Assembly (NCBI GenBank): GCA_026075535.2
Contig: AP026548.1
Span: 806,001 to 870,000, forward strand
From: Tricholoma matsutake
Lineage: Eukaryota; Basidiomycota; Agaricomycetes; Agaricales; Tricholomataceae
Reading direction: 5' to 3'
DNA length: 64,000 nt
The notes beneath the pieces were generated by a model. The model ran no database searches, was not told the DNA's origin, and saw only the letters and a list, made by a program, of their open reading frames with translations. Numbering within the stretch: position 1 is the first letter of the stretch; every line of letters starts with the position of its first letter. Made by a program: the position numbers and the translations under genes. Below, piece after piece: positions 23,152 through 33,659 of this stretch.

Positions 23152-25696
23152 TCAGTGTCTTAAGTCAAACATATCCTGGGGGTCAGTGGATGCATCTCCA
23201 CGAGCTTTTGGTCTTGGCTTTGGACGGAGGCCAGGATCCATTGTCACATTCATCACTTGGACATCAGTGTTGCTGGGCTTTGACTTTTTAGGCCACCGGC
23301 TGTGACTATTGTGGTCATTCGACCGTGCTCTTTTCAGCTTTCCCTTGCTTCCTTCCGCTGGTGTACTCGTTCCAGCATCCTGTGTTGTAGTCACTTCATC
23401 GGTGTTGCAAGCACAGGATCTGTGGTCATTCAACCATGCTCTTTTCAGCTTTCCTTTGCTTCCTTCCACTGGTGTACTCATTCCAGCATCCTGTGTTGTA
23501 GTCACTTCATCAGTGTTGCAAGTGTGGGATCTTGATTGTGTTTTCATCCAATGCTTTCTGTGGTCAGGGATTACACTATCAGTTGAAGCAACTGATGTTG
23601 CCTCAGGGATGGTATCCATCAGTAATGAAGCTAGTGTCATGTTCTGGTGAGAATTTTGACCTTGCCGAATGGCCAGTTGGAGGGCAGGTGCAGTGGAATC
23701 ATGGATACTACCATGATTCATCCATGCAGGAACTGGACCATTCATTAAATGACCCCCACACTCCAAATCTGCAAGATAGCTAGCATAGGTAGGCTCTGTC
23801 ATGTCGACTCCTGTAGGACCGGTCGTCAAACCCGTCATCGCTGGAATATTGTGATCCTCCACTGTTACGTATCGGCCAGGTGGAATGAGCGCCTTCTGGA
23901 GCATGGGATTGATGAATAGGTCCCATTCCAGCAGCATCAGGTTTTCTGGTAGCAGTGGAGCTAACCCAGCAGCTTGTTGGTTGATAGGTGTAATAGCCGG
24001 TGGAGGAGTGTCGGGCTGCTTTTTCTTTTGTTGTTTCGGTACTGGTGCACTCTCACTTTTGGGTTGCTGTGTGGTGGCCTTGGGCCATTTGCCTTTTGTT
24101 TTCTTTTTGGTTCATTTGCACTTTGGCGGATTGCGTGGAGCTGCTGTCATTCCTTCGGTCTCCGTGTCATCCAAGTCTGTAAGTTCTTGTAATCAAACTG
24201 CCAGCCAAAGTGTTCCCTCCCGTGAATTAAGGACATTTGTGAATTTGAAACCAATCTTTCCTTCTTCCTGCCTTCCCATCCAATGGGTAAAACATGCCTC
24301 GATATCATGTTTATGCATTTTCCATGGTTCCTGCAATAATACAAACTCCTCATCCAGTGATTCATCTGAGTCTTCCAGTGCCGCAGTCGATGCTCGTGAT
24401 CTCCCCGGCGCTGAGGAAGTTGCACAGCTCTTTCCTCCTTTCTGCAGAGGCATATAGTCCACCTGGTTGATAAATTCAGATTGCCGTGTGTGAATATCAA
24501 GCCATGGGACATGACCGGAGGTTCTCCTTGCAGCTAAATCTTGCTGGGGATCAGTATCTTCATTAACCAAAAATGGTTCACTCACTGTACATCCTTTCAA
24601 TGTATGCCTGTAAAACTTGTTTTTGGTAATTAAAAAACTGGGCATTGTCACCGTGGCAGATAAGACAGTTCGCCGGTAGCAGTGGCTGTCCCTTCACTCC
24701 AGTCTCCAGGATTTGTTTAGGCTTTGCCCCACCAGCAGGTTGTATCACTGATTTCTCCTCTTCATCGGCGGTGAGATATTCCTCGATGTATGCCTCAAAT
24801 GTGTCTGCAATAGGCTTTTCATGCCACCCAGGTTCATTGGCAATGAAATTTGGCTTATTGTTGCCTAGAAAGCTATTTGTTTCAAACCTACAAATTCTTC
24901 ATTAGTCGCCATTAAATGCCAGGTGAATGGACATACATGCTCCACTTCCTCTTGCCCGCTGGATTTACCCATCCACCCAACACAACCATTCGAACCCCAA
25001 GTTCAAGGTACATTGAATTTTGAAATTCATTCATATGCTTTGTGAGTGTTTTCTCGGCATCCCTAAGATCAATTCAGCCAAGTTACTGAATTACGGGTGA
25101 TACACGTACTTTCACCGAACAGCTGATGGTGGGCCGGTATTCATCCATTGTTGCCGAAGTGCCTCAATCTTTGCGTTTTCCTTTGAATCATTGGAGATTC
25201 TTTTGTTGACCTTGGCATATTGCCGCGAATATTTGGCCATCCAGTCTGGTCATCCTTTCTCCAGTTCTGGAGCCTCCCATCCAATTGCTGCCTCTATTTC
25301 TGACCCATACAGGTGGAGATTTACTTTGCACCATGGAGGGACCTTGCCGACCGCCGCCTTCAGTGGTTTGCAAGCATTTTGTCTGTACCAAGCTCTAATA
25401 CACTGATAATCATGTTTGTCAAAGAGCAGAATATACATCAAAGGCTTATTGCTCACTTTCTGCAGGCCATCCATTGGAGGTTTAACAGGTAAATTAAATA
25501 AGTCCATCATGGCACCTTGTAAGGTTAGTTGTTGCACTTTGTGGTTTTTCAATGTCTTCCAGTTGTCCACTCATTGCCGTAGCACATTCAGTTCCACTGG
25601 TGACCACTTATGGGCAACTGGTTGAAATTCCACACTAGAACTTGAAGGACAGCTGCCAAAGTCTTCCCCACTTTGATCAGCATCCTTGGTGGACAT
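23152..25696 (-). pseudogene. KDZ gene C: unknown protein with C-terminal duplicated module
   Basis: The ATG at 25696 begins MSTKDADQSGEDFGSCPSSS. Conserved-looking blocks: CIRAWYRQNACKPLKAAVGK (25420-25360), KTLTKHMNEFQNSMYLELGV (about 25050-24990, after a probable GT-AG intron near 25064-25110), KPNFIANEPGWHEKPIADTF, a CLICHG motif near 24660, then a charged, Pro/Lys-rich tail. Two 35-residue repeats with CNTDEVTTTQDAG and EGSKGKLKRA lie at about 23500-23290. In-frame stops near 25573, 25249 and 24192, some at former CGA codons. Function unknown; placed directly downstream of the transposase on the same strand, it is probably an element-encoded partner protein. Confidence 0.55.
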
Positions 25697-25900
25697 GATA
25701 GTCAATGTGGACGCAGTAGACAGGTTGTGCTGGCAAATACATTAGGTACCTTGATATTGCATCAGACTGTCCCTGAGGACTATTTACAGGTCATATTTCA
25801 GCCTCAATATACCCTAATATACCCACGACTTTGCTTGGTACACCTTTAATCCTCTCGCCACACCTTAATATATCACAATGTCCCTGAGCAGAACAGCAAG

Positions 25901-26391
25901 TAGTGGAGTATTATTAGCTGGGTGGTCTGCCAATTATTTAGAATTTTATAAAAAAAAGGTAAGATTAGTAAACCATCATTTGTTGTCTTCAGTCATGGCT
26001 CCAATTGAGCCATTTGTGCCATTCAAGCCATTCAAGCCATTCAAGCCATTCGCCGATAGATGGATGTGTTGTATTATTAGCTGGGTGGTCTGCCAATTAT
26101 TTAGAATTTTATAAAAAAAAGGTAAGATTAGTAAACCATCGTAGTGGAGTATTATTAGCTGGGTGGTCTGCCAATTATTTAGAATTTTATAAAAAAAAGG
26201 TAAGATTAGTAAACCATCGTAGTGGAGTATTATTAGCTGGGTGGTCTGCCAATTATTTAGAATTTTATAAAAAAAAGGTAAGATTAGTAAACCATCATTT
26301 GTTGTCTTCAGTCATGGCTCCAATTGAGCCATTTGTGCCATTCAAGCCATTCAAGCCATTCAAGCCATTCGCCGATAGATGGATGTGTTGT
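25901..26391 (+). repeat. 78-bp tandem array upstream of gene C
   Basis: Unit TAGTGGAGTATTATTAGCTG...GTAAACCATC occurs at 25901-25978, 26071-26140 (lacking the first bases), 26142-26219 and 26220-26297. A second module with CCATTCAAG repeated three times follows the first and last units (25979-26070, 26298-26391). Copies look identical, so the array is recent. It lies between the end of gene D and the start of gene C. Confidence 0.9.
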
Positions 26392-26450
26392 CAGTGGGGC
26401 CACAATTACAATGTTGGTGGCAGGGTACATGCAGCAAGTATGGTCGAATA

Positions 26451-29400
26451 TCACAAACAACAAGCTAATTTACCTATGCCGCCATTACACACTTCCACCA
26501 TGCTGGCACACCACACACATTGCTGACACAGCCACCGGCGATAGCATAGCCAGCTATGGTGCATCACCAACTCACCAACACCTGATTGGTTCATCCTGTC
26601 TCCAGCTTCACCCTCAGCATTGCTGATACCACCCCTCACCGTGGCAGTTGAAATCTTGAGTTTGTCCCGGTGCAATACCTGATACTTGGACTGCATCTCA
26701 GGTGAACATCCCAATGATACCATTGCAGCCCTCACAGCATTGTAAATTCTTTCTGAATAAGAAAGATTTCTCACCGAGGGCCATTCTAACACCCTGGAGC
26801 TCATCATTTGCTTGTCCTTCCCTCAATCTCAACTCTTTCTTGGCAAGGGAATCCAAACCAAGCTGAGTAATTTGTGGAAAGCCAAATGTAGAGGGAAGAG
26901 GTAATGGGCATGTTTCAGCAGTATGGACTGCTGCTACTGGGGGCCTTGTAATAAACGGGTTGCTTTGATCATCATCATCCGAGTTAGTCTGGTAATCAGG
27001 AGTTTGTGATGGGAGTACTGGTCTTGGTGGCGAGTCATTAAGCTTTTGCAGTGTATCCAATGTGTCATTGTTCACAAATTGTTCTGATTTAGCAATGAAG
27101 GAATCCACTCTGGTATCAAGGTTTTGCCATTTTGTTGCAATCTTCAGCTTATCGGCCTTGGACAACACCGAACGCTGTTGATGTATAAAGGTCCGAAGAG
27201 CCAGTCTGATACTAGTTAGCATAGGAATATTTTGCAATGGCTGGATATGCACTGGGCTTCCTCAAGTTTGAGGCCAAGAGCAACCCAGCTGGTTTCACCC
27301 TTTCCATCACCAGTTTCATCTTCATCCTCTAGAAGGTTCATTTGAAGGTCACTTCATGTGACCACTACCTGACCAGGGTTTATATCATAGATGTCCATTG
27401 CTTCTGGATCAGTTAGACGTGTTGCCTGAGAGTGTTTTTCCAATTCTTTCCAGGTTGCAATCTCCTCAGGGTTTGAGTTTGCTGTGTACTGCAATAGGTC
27501 CACCTGACTTTCCTCCTCACCTGCCACAGAGGCTCTGAATTGGCAGGCAGTGGTAACCACTACATCTGGTTCCAAGTCAATCTGGCACAAGGTACAAACA
27601 TGTATTCACCTATGTCCTGCATTTTTTTGAAGTTGGAATCCCCCATATGATCATCCAAGGTTTCAATCCGTCCAGAAATGGTAGCATTTTGGGTACTAGG
27701 TGAGATTTCATTCAACACTGACCACAATGATTCAAGGATTTCTCCATCCACTTGTCTGGTGCCAGGAATGAAACTCGGTGAAAAGCATGAGAAACATTGC
27801 CAGACATGGCCACTGACATGGAAAAGACAAATACCATGCAGAATGGAAATGCCGAGTGGTAGCTGGATATACTGACTCTCCTCCATCCAAAGTCTGAGCC
27901 TCTTCCAATACTGGCACATTATATCATAAATCAGAATGATTTTCTTGAGTCTGGTGATATTAGTGTTTTTCAAGGCTTCAGATAAAGAATAGTCCATGTT
28001 TGCTTGTCTAGAAAACATTACACAATGTCTCTCAAAATGTGAAGATATCTCACTGTTCCCCTTTTTGGAAGTCAACCACCACACTGAGGCAGAAGCAACC
28101 ATGACAGCCACAAGCAGTTGCACCAACACCAGTTACATCAAGACCCTTGTATTTGATGAAGCAGTCATCTACAGCATGATGCTCATTGCAGGTCGGTTTC
28201 TAATTTGGAGTTAGTAAATATGCTGAAAGTCTTTCAAATATCTTACCTCTGTGACTTCCTTAGCAACAGCGAGGTGTGCTTTGTAGCGATTCGGCTCAGT
28301 CATAAAAAAATCACCATGACTGAGCTTAATATCATGGTGAGCATTTTTGCGCTTCTGATGAACAGCGGTGAAGTTTCCATCCATGACAAAAGTCTGAGTG
28401 TATGCCATTCTGAGGTAAGATTACATTAAGTACATTGCAATTCATGCGATTTGACTTACTGGTCAGGATCCTCAGTCCAATTTTCCAGCAGATTGACACC
28501 AGGCTGAGGACATGCAGCACAGAATGTTGGGATGTCAGTCGCACCATGCATTGCAGCCACCAATGAGCCGCTGGCACTGGACTGTGATTCTCCCCAGTGG
28601 CCTCTCCACTTCAAATGTTTCAACATTTGCCATAGCTGGCTTGCCCTGAGAAGCTCCCTGTATCGATCCTCAAGTACCGATGTCAGAGATATTGACAACT
28701 GTAGTATATCAATCATACCTCCATGGCACTAGGAAATAAGGGTGAAGTCATGCGCCGGAGCTTCTGGTAGTATTGATAGGCTGAAGATTTACATTCCAGA
28801 TTGGACAATCATGCATCATCGAGGACTTTAAATGTGAATGTGGTCTTGATATTTTTGTAGCTGACCGGGAAAAGCCCCGATTGCAACAAGTGATTTTCCT
28901 GCTCTTGACAGGAATTAGGGCAATTACACCACTTGACCCACATACGATGTACACCGGAAACATCGATTACTGTCAATTTGTGACAATCCATCGGTGTTGG
29001 GAAAGTTGTGGGACCAAGGTCATAAACATTGGTAAACCTTTTCATCTCCTTGACGATGTTGTTGGTTCCATCACCTTCTGTTGCATCATCCAAATCATCT
29101 TCATAATTGTTGGCCTCTTGTCCAACCACATCTGGCACCGATGGGTGAAAGTAACTTGGGCAGGATGCACCATTGTGACCAAGATGTAAAACTAACCCAA
29201 CTTGGAACAACCAAGCTGGTTCAAAATAGGAACCTGTCCAGTGGTCGATGCGGTGAAATGGGTTAGAAGCATGGTTATCACAGTAGCAGTCAGTACAGAA
29301 CATGGGATTGAAAAGACAGTCTCGGCATTGCCAGGTAGCAGCATCATCCCCACACAAATTGCATTTCATGCAATTGGGTACTTCATTGGATAGTAGTGCT

Positions 29401-29770
29401 TCCAAATACATGGCCTTTTTAGGCAACCATTCTTTGATGTAATCTTGAGGTGTCTGAGGGTAATATTAGCATAGTAAATGTGGTAGCCATAATAAGTCAC
29501 CTTTGAAGAGGGGGGATCAAGATCTGCAATGAAATTTAGAGTGTGATGCTCAATTGGTTCATTGGACATCAGATATGTTATATTGGTGTTGGATGTGGTC
29601 GCCGATCCTGACACTGGTGCACTTATCTTGGCCTTCTTATGCCTTGGAGTTGACTGAGGACTTGGCTGAACTGGTACAAGGCAATCCCTGGGTCCCTGCA
29701 ATGTCTGGGAGCGAATGACAGTCATCTGGGTGATTCTTCCAATGATGGTGCGAGTGTGTCCTCTAGGCAT
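26451..29770 (-). pseudogene. KDZ gene D: KDZ transposase with CxC2-type cysteine cluster
   Basis: The ATG at 29770 begins MPRGHTRTIIGRI. GT-AG introns fit at 29454-29500 (47 nt), 28669-28718 (50), 28410-28459 (50), 28200-28246 (47) and 28008-28053 (46). The N-terminal cysteine cluster has CMKCNLCGDDAATWQCRDC and CTDCYCDNH with a following H (about 29370-29250). The transposase core has FVMDGNFTAVHQK, the SxGVGA-like TGVGATACGCHGC, DFQKGEQ/QANMDYSL across the last intron, and YDIMCQYWKRL. A C-terminal block LREGQANDELQGVRMALGEK follows, then a frame change to ERIYNAVRAAM. It would catalyse excision and insertion of the element in the nucleus. Damage: TGA near 28795, frame changes near 27600, 27250 and 26770. 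Confidence 0.88.
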
Positions 29771-29984
29771 GATGGTTTGTAGAGCGATGTAAAATTATGA
29801 ACAAGCATCTCCAGGATTATATAGGCACTGTAGGCAGTGAGGAAACATGGCAACATGGCGATGTAAATGACAATGGTACCATGTAGAGGTTACTATGGGA
29901 CTGTTCTACACAGCATACTAACATGTTACCTAGGTCATACTCACAAAGCTACTGTCGATGTTTCCAATGTAAAATTACACCAGC

Positions 29985-30880
29985 AGTGTTTGTAATACCC
30001 ATTGGTCAATAGTTTCTTACTTTTACAGCATGTCATTGCTTTTCGTTATCAGTGACCACTGGCAGCGATTAGTGTACAAGTCTAAGAGCTATGGGAATGA
30101 TCAGTGCGACATTGTCCTGTCACTCCAATGTACTGTTTTAGCATATATTCTGCACTGGTCATTCACTTTGCTCTTGACTTGGATGCTTATTGCCACCAGT
30201 GACTGTATCACTACCAGCACCGGTCACTGCAATGTACTGATTTTGCATATATCCTTATCCTCCCACATTCCTACAGCATACAGCATGTCACCATTCCTGC
30301 ATTTGTTATCCATATTGTAGTGCACAGCGGCCACAATTAGTATACACGTCTTTTAAGAGCTATGTGGATGACCAGTGCCACCTTTACCTTTTCCGGTGCC
30401 GAGAGATGCAGTTCGGAAATAGCTGACTGCCACACAAGCGACAGTTGCTTTCTGGCCAGTGTCAGGATTAATCTATGTCTACTCTCATTGCACATTACTA
30501 CTGTCTTTGACTAATGATTGTTCTCTTCTGTTACATGCCTGTGTATATCCCTACCGGCACCAGTCACTACAATGTACTGTTTTAGGATATATTCTTTATG
30601 ATTTGTAATAACAGCAGTAATTCAAGTCCTGTACGCTATAGCCATGTGGGCCCATACTGTTTTTCTTTTACTGTCATGGGCCCACCCAATCATTCCATTG
30701 AGCATATCATTTGTATGGGCCAATTTCCCTGTATTATTTTAGGATGGGCCCATACACATTTTTGTAGCTCATGGGGTTCTACAATAACTGGCACTGGTCA
30801 TTCACTTAGCTCTTGACCTTGGATGCTTATCACCACAAGTGACTTTATCACTACCAGCACCGGTCACTACAATGTTTATC
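29985..30880 (-). repeat. Right inverted spacer of the KDZ transposon
   Basis: Reverse complement of the left spacer: 29990-30310 pairs with 21976-22326, 30310-30400 with 21905-21975, and 30390-30870 with both 21530-21800 and 22370-22770. It lies between the transposase start and the 3' end of gene E, so it should also hold the transposase promoter. Bases 29771-29984 form the 5' leader of gene D. Confidence 0.85.
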
Positions 30881-30901
30881 TTTTCCTACATAGACAACTT
30901 G

Positions 30902-31935
30902 TTAAGTGTCAAGGTGCTCCCTAACCTGATTCCGTGCATCCTCCCACTAAGCCAACAATTTCCTGTCCTTCTGAAGTTGGGCATCATTTTCTCGGACCAT
31001 CTCAGTCATCCTTTTCCATGTCGAATGTAGGTCATCATAGATCTTCATCATTAATTGTATTTTGGCCAGGTTACTGGCGGCATATGGGACCGGCCATAGG
31101 TCTTGCCAGGTGAACTGGATCTGATGAAACTTAAGATAAATTAAAGGACAACAACATGTTACTCACCTGTGGCCGATGAACCACCAGGAAGTCATGTGGA
31201 GCAAATGGGTATGAGTCATAGTTCTCTGGATCATTCTGTTTACTCCACCAAGAATTGATATAGCTATCGACAATATGGGTGGGGTCATCAGCATCAACCT
31301 TCAAGTACCTTTGTATCGCTGGAATGTATTCTAGTTCCAGAAAATCTTTGCCCTCAGGATCATTGCATTCCAAGCACCACAAAGTCCCATCCTGTACCAT
31401 CTTTATGGTTTCCATGACGAGCGGGGGAGTGTATGGAGCACTGCCACCCATAGAGGCATAAATTCTGGTGGCCATCAAGAATTCCTTCTAAGTTGGTATT
31501 GGTGATCAGATAATTGGCAATCACAATATTTTCACTTACAGTCTCAAAAAATAGGCCAGACACCCACCCCAACCATGACTCTTCGTAGTCTTCATCATTA
31601 TCTACCGCAAGGATCCATGCAGTGATTGCAGCATGGAGACATGACATTCCATACAACAGCACTTCCTGCCCATGTGCTAGATCATTCCATGCTGGTAGTA
31701 GTCCCGTAGTACTCTCTTGAATGCTGAGATCATGAGCTACCTGTTGAGCAGTGATGGCCTGCTCATGGAACTCAGTAGGTTTGACTGTAGGGTGAGGGTT
31801 CTTTAGGAAATTGGTGTTCCTCTGATGCTCAACTTCTATTTGATTCAATGCGGTAGCAAATTCACCAGCAGTAACAGGGTCAGGTTTATATGGCCAGCGA
31901 GGCATGGATTCGAGGTTTGTATAGCGGGATATCAT
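30902..31935 (-). pseudogene. KDZ gene E: unknown protein
   Basis: The ATG at 31935 begins MISRYTNLESMPRWPYKPDP. Helix-rich stretch (FATALNQIEVEHQRNTNFLK), AWNDLAHGQEVLLYGMSCLH, then after a one-base frame change near 31485 MATRIYASMGGSAPYTPPLV, WCLECNDPEGKDFLELEYIP and PFAPHDFLVVHRPQ. A 46-nt GT-AG intron (31121-31166) leads to IQFTWQDLWPVPYAASNLAK and a charged coiled coil. A TAG at 30947 likely replaced CAG; reading continues to TAA 30902. I recognise no domain. The CLEC spacing hints at a metal site but is not diagnostic. Confidence 0.55.
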
Positions 31936-32019
31936 AACTTCAATGCAGTTGTAGATACAGAATGTTTGGACGATTAAGTAATCAATGGACAAAATTATCA
32001 TTGGCACCAGGAACAAGCA

Positions 32020-32504
32020 CCAATGATAAGTCTGTATGGGCCAATGTCTATAGGAAAACCAGTGGTGGGCCAATATGATCGTTCCTGTCAAATGGAATCA
32101 TCGCATGGGCCCATGTATATGTGGTAAGCAGTTCAAACTCTTAACTACACCCTCTGTCAAGTCAGTAAAATTGTGCACTCATACCTCTGGATTCTGGCCC
32201 CAACATTGGGACATTCATTTATATCTAACCATAATCTATAGCAGGACATCACATCGGTGTCTAAAACAATCAGCTAGTGTGGCATGTCCTGGCACCACAT
32301 GCATCCAACTGTATCTGCTGTGACCCAATGCCGTATGCATCCAACTGCCGATACCTGCTGACCTGCTGCTGCACTTTTTCCTACCAAACCTACAATGATC
32401 ATCAGCACTGGGAACCAGCACCAATGATATGTCTGTATAAGTGGTGGGCCAATATGATTGTGCAGTATCACATGCATTGCATGGGCCCATGTATATGTGG
32501 TAAC
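32020..32504 (+). repeat. Right subterminal repeats of the KDZ transposon
   Basis: Two direct copies of a block with CACCAATGATA.GTCTGTAT, GTGGTGGGCCAATATGAT and GCATGGGCCCATGTATATGTG at about 32020-32125 and 32410-32503. Between them, TGCATCCAACTG recurs twice near 32300-32345. No gene. Confidence 0.75.
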
Positions 32505-32727
32505 ATGTAGTAAAATGATGACCGTGCTAGCCGGTGCCGTGATTCAGATGTTGCTGCCACCAGGAATTCTTCAGTGAAGCTGTATACTGGGCCCACACAG
32601 ATGCATCACACCCTGTGCCCACACAAGTCTTTCCTGATGTGGGCCCAATCTGCTACTGACAGATCTATTGTTGTTTTGCAGAAATCCACTGAATGGATAT
32701 ACCGTTGTTTTTTTACTGAACAGTGTG
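32505..32727 (-). repeat. KDZ transposon right terminal inverted repeat
   Basis: Reverse complement of 17399-17652. Ends TACTGAACAGTGTG at 32727, immediately before the duplicated CTATGAT. Shares TTTTGCAGAAATCCACTG, TGGGCCCAATCTGCTA and GATGCATCACACCCT. Confidence 0.9.
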
Positions 32728-32734
32728 CTATGAT

Positions 32735-33284
32735 GGGGATACAATAATGTATGAATAAGGAAAGGAGATGAGTGGAATGCCATATTTGCCATGTGTCAAG
32801 GATCCTTCAAGCTGCTTGTCATGTTTTTTGGGATGACCAATAGTCCCCTGACTTTCCAAAATATGATGAATGACATTTTCAAGGATGTAATAGACAAAGG
32901 CATGGTAATAATATTTATTGATAACATTCTGATATTCATGGAGGATGAAGAAAATCATGAAGCGATAGTACAGGAGGTGTTATGGAGGCTAGCAGAGAAT
33001 GATCTATTTTTGAAACTGGAGAAGTGTGTGTTTGGGGCAAGTGAGATTGAGTTCCTAGGATTCTTGATTGTCCCTGATGGGATTAACATGGATCCAATCA
33101 AGGTACAGGCAATAACTGATTGGCCTGCGCCCACCCATGTCAAGGAGGTTCAAGCCTTCTTGGGACTTGCAAACTATTATTGTCACTTTGTGCATAATTT
33201 TTCCAAAATTGCTGCACCCTTACATAACCTTACATGAAAGGGAGTAGTGTGGAGGTGGGGGAAACAGCAGCAGACAGCATTGAG
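32735..33284 (+). pseudogene. Gypsy-B pol, RT palm to connection
   Basis: Resumes the RT frame after the KDZ insertion with WGYNNV, then a TGA for Arg, then RKGDEWNAIF. MTNSPLTFQNMMNDIFKDVI follows, and the active site reads FIDN where FIDD or YLDD is expected, so the catalytic Asp is lost. GFLIVPDGINMDPIKVQAIT and FLGLANYYCHFVHNFSKIAA complete RT. Interrupted at about 33285 by the next insertion, in the sequence that reads QQQTAFEELK in the uninterrupted gene. Confidence 0.88.
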
Positions 33285-33531
33285 TACATTACACTCCTCC
33301 ACCTATTCTGGTCGGATTCTGGGGAATTCCATTTACATATATTTTTCTCACAATTCATAATTCCGATCGGACTGGAGGGTCAATTTTACCTCTGGAATCC
33401 CTGGAATCTACCTGGACTCATTTTTACCTGGAACAGTCAGATCAACTGGATGCACAGCAACTAGAATAACCAGAATAACTGGAATAACCAGACTGCATGT
33501 GCTTTCCCAAATAAAATTTCAATGTAACAAC

Positions 33532-33600
33532 AAGAATCGAACACTCGACCTTGGGTCTGCACACATAACAGCATGCTTAACCACTGAGCTACTGGGTAAT
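33532..33600 (-). other. tRNA-like sequence (left arm)
   Basis: Minus-strand reading TTACCCAGTAGCTCAGTGGT followed by TAAGC shows a pol III A box (TAGCTCAGTGG), and GTGTTCGATTC shows a B box. Arms pair only partly and there is no convincing acceptor stem, so this is a tRNA-derived promoter module, not a working tRNA gene. Confidence 0.7.
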
Positions 33601-33659
33601 TATTTGTCTACATACATCTAATACCTTTACTACCCAACCAAGGTGTGTCGTTACAGACA

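Larger units (their letters stand above)
17399..32727. mobile_element. KDZ-type DNA transposon, 15.3 kb, five genes
   Basis: Terminal inverted repeats at 17399-17652 and 32505-32727 and a 7-bp target duplication: CTACAAT at 17392-17398, CTATGAT at 32728-32734. Each duplication differs from the inferred CTACGAT by one CpG transition. The Gypsy-B RT frame continues on the far side as WGYNNV. The cargo comprises genes A (-), B (+), C (-), D (-, KDZ transposase) and E (-). KDZ (Kyakuja-Dileera-Zisupton) is known from fungi as a large multi-gene transposon class, in some fungi linked with TET/JBP genes; no TET/JBP gene is visible here. All genes are damaged, so it is not autonomous now. Confidence 0.9.

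Noticed and set aside
23302..24457. Several + strand open frames over gene C
   Set aside because: They are antisense readings of the gene C repeats and linker; the minus strand has the more coherent coding signal.
25901..26391. Regular repeats resembling a CRISPR array
   Set aside because: Units are adjacent 78-bp tandem copies without unique spacers, in a eukaryotic transposon.
17399..32727. A TET/JBP dioxygenase gene as KDZ cargo
   Set aside because: Such genes accompany KDZ elements in some fungi, but none of the five genes shows an HxD...H...R dioxygenase pattern.
33532..33600. Functional tRNA gene
   Set aside because: Only the A and B boxes are convincing; the acceptor and anticodon arms do not pair well. 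The same holds for 35088-35178.
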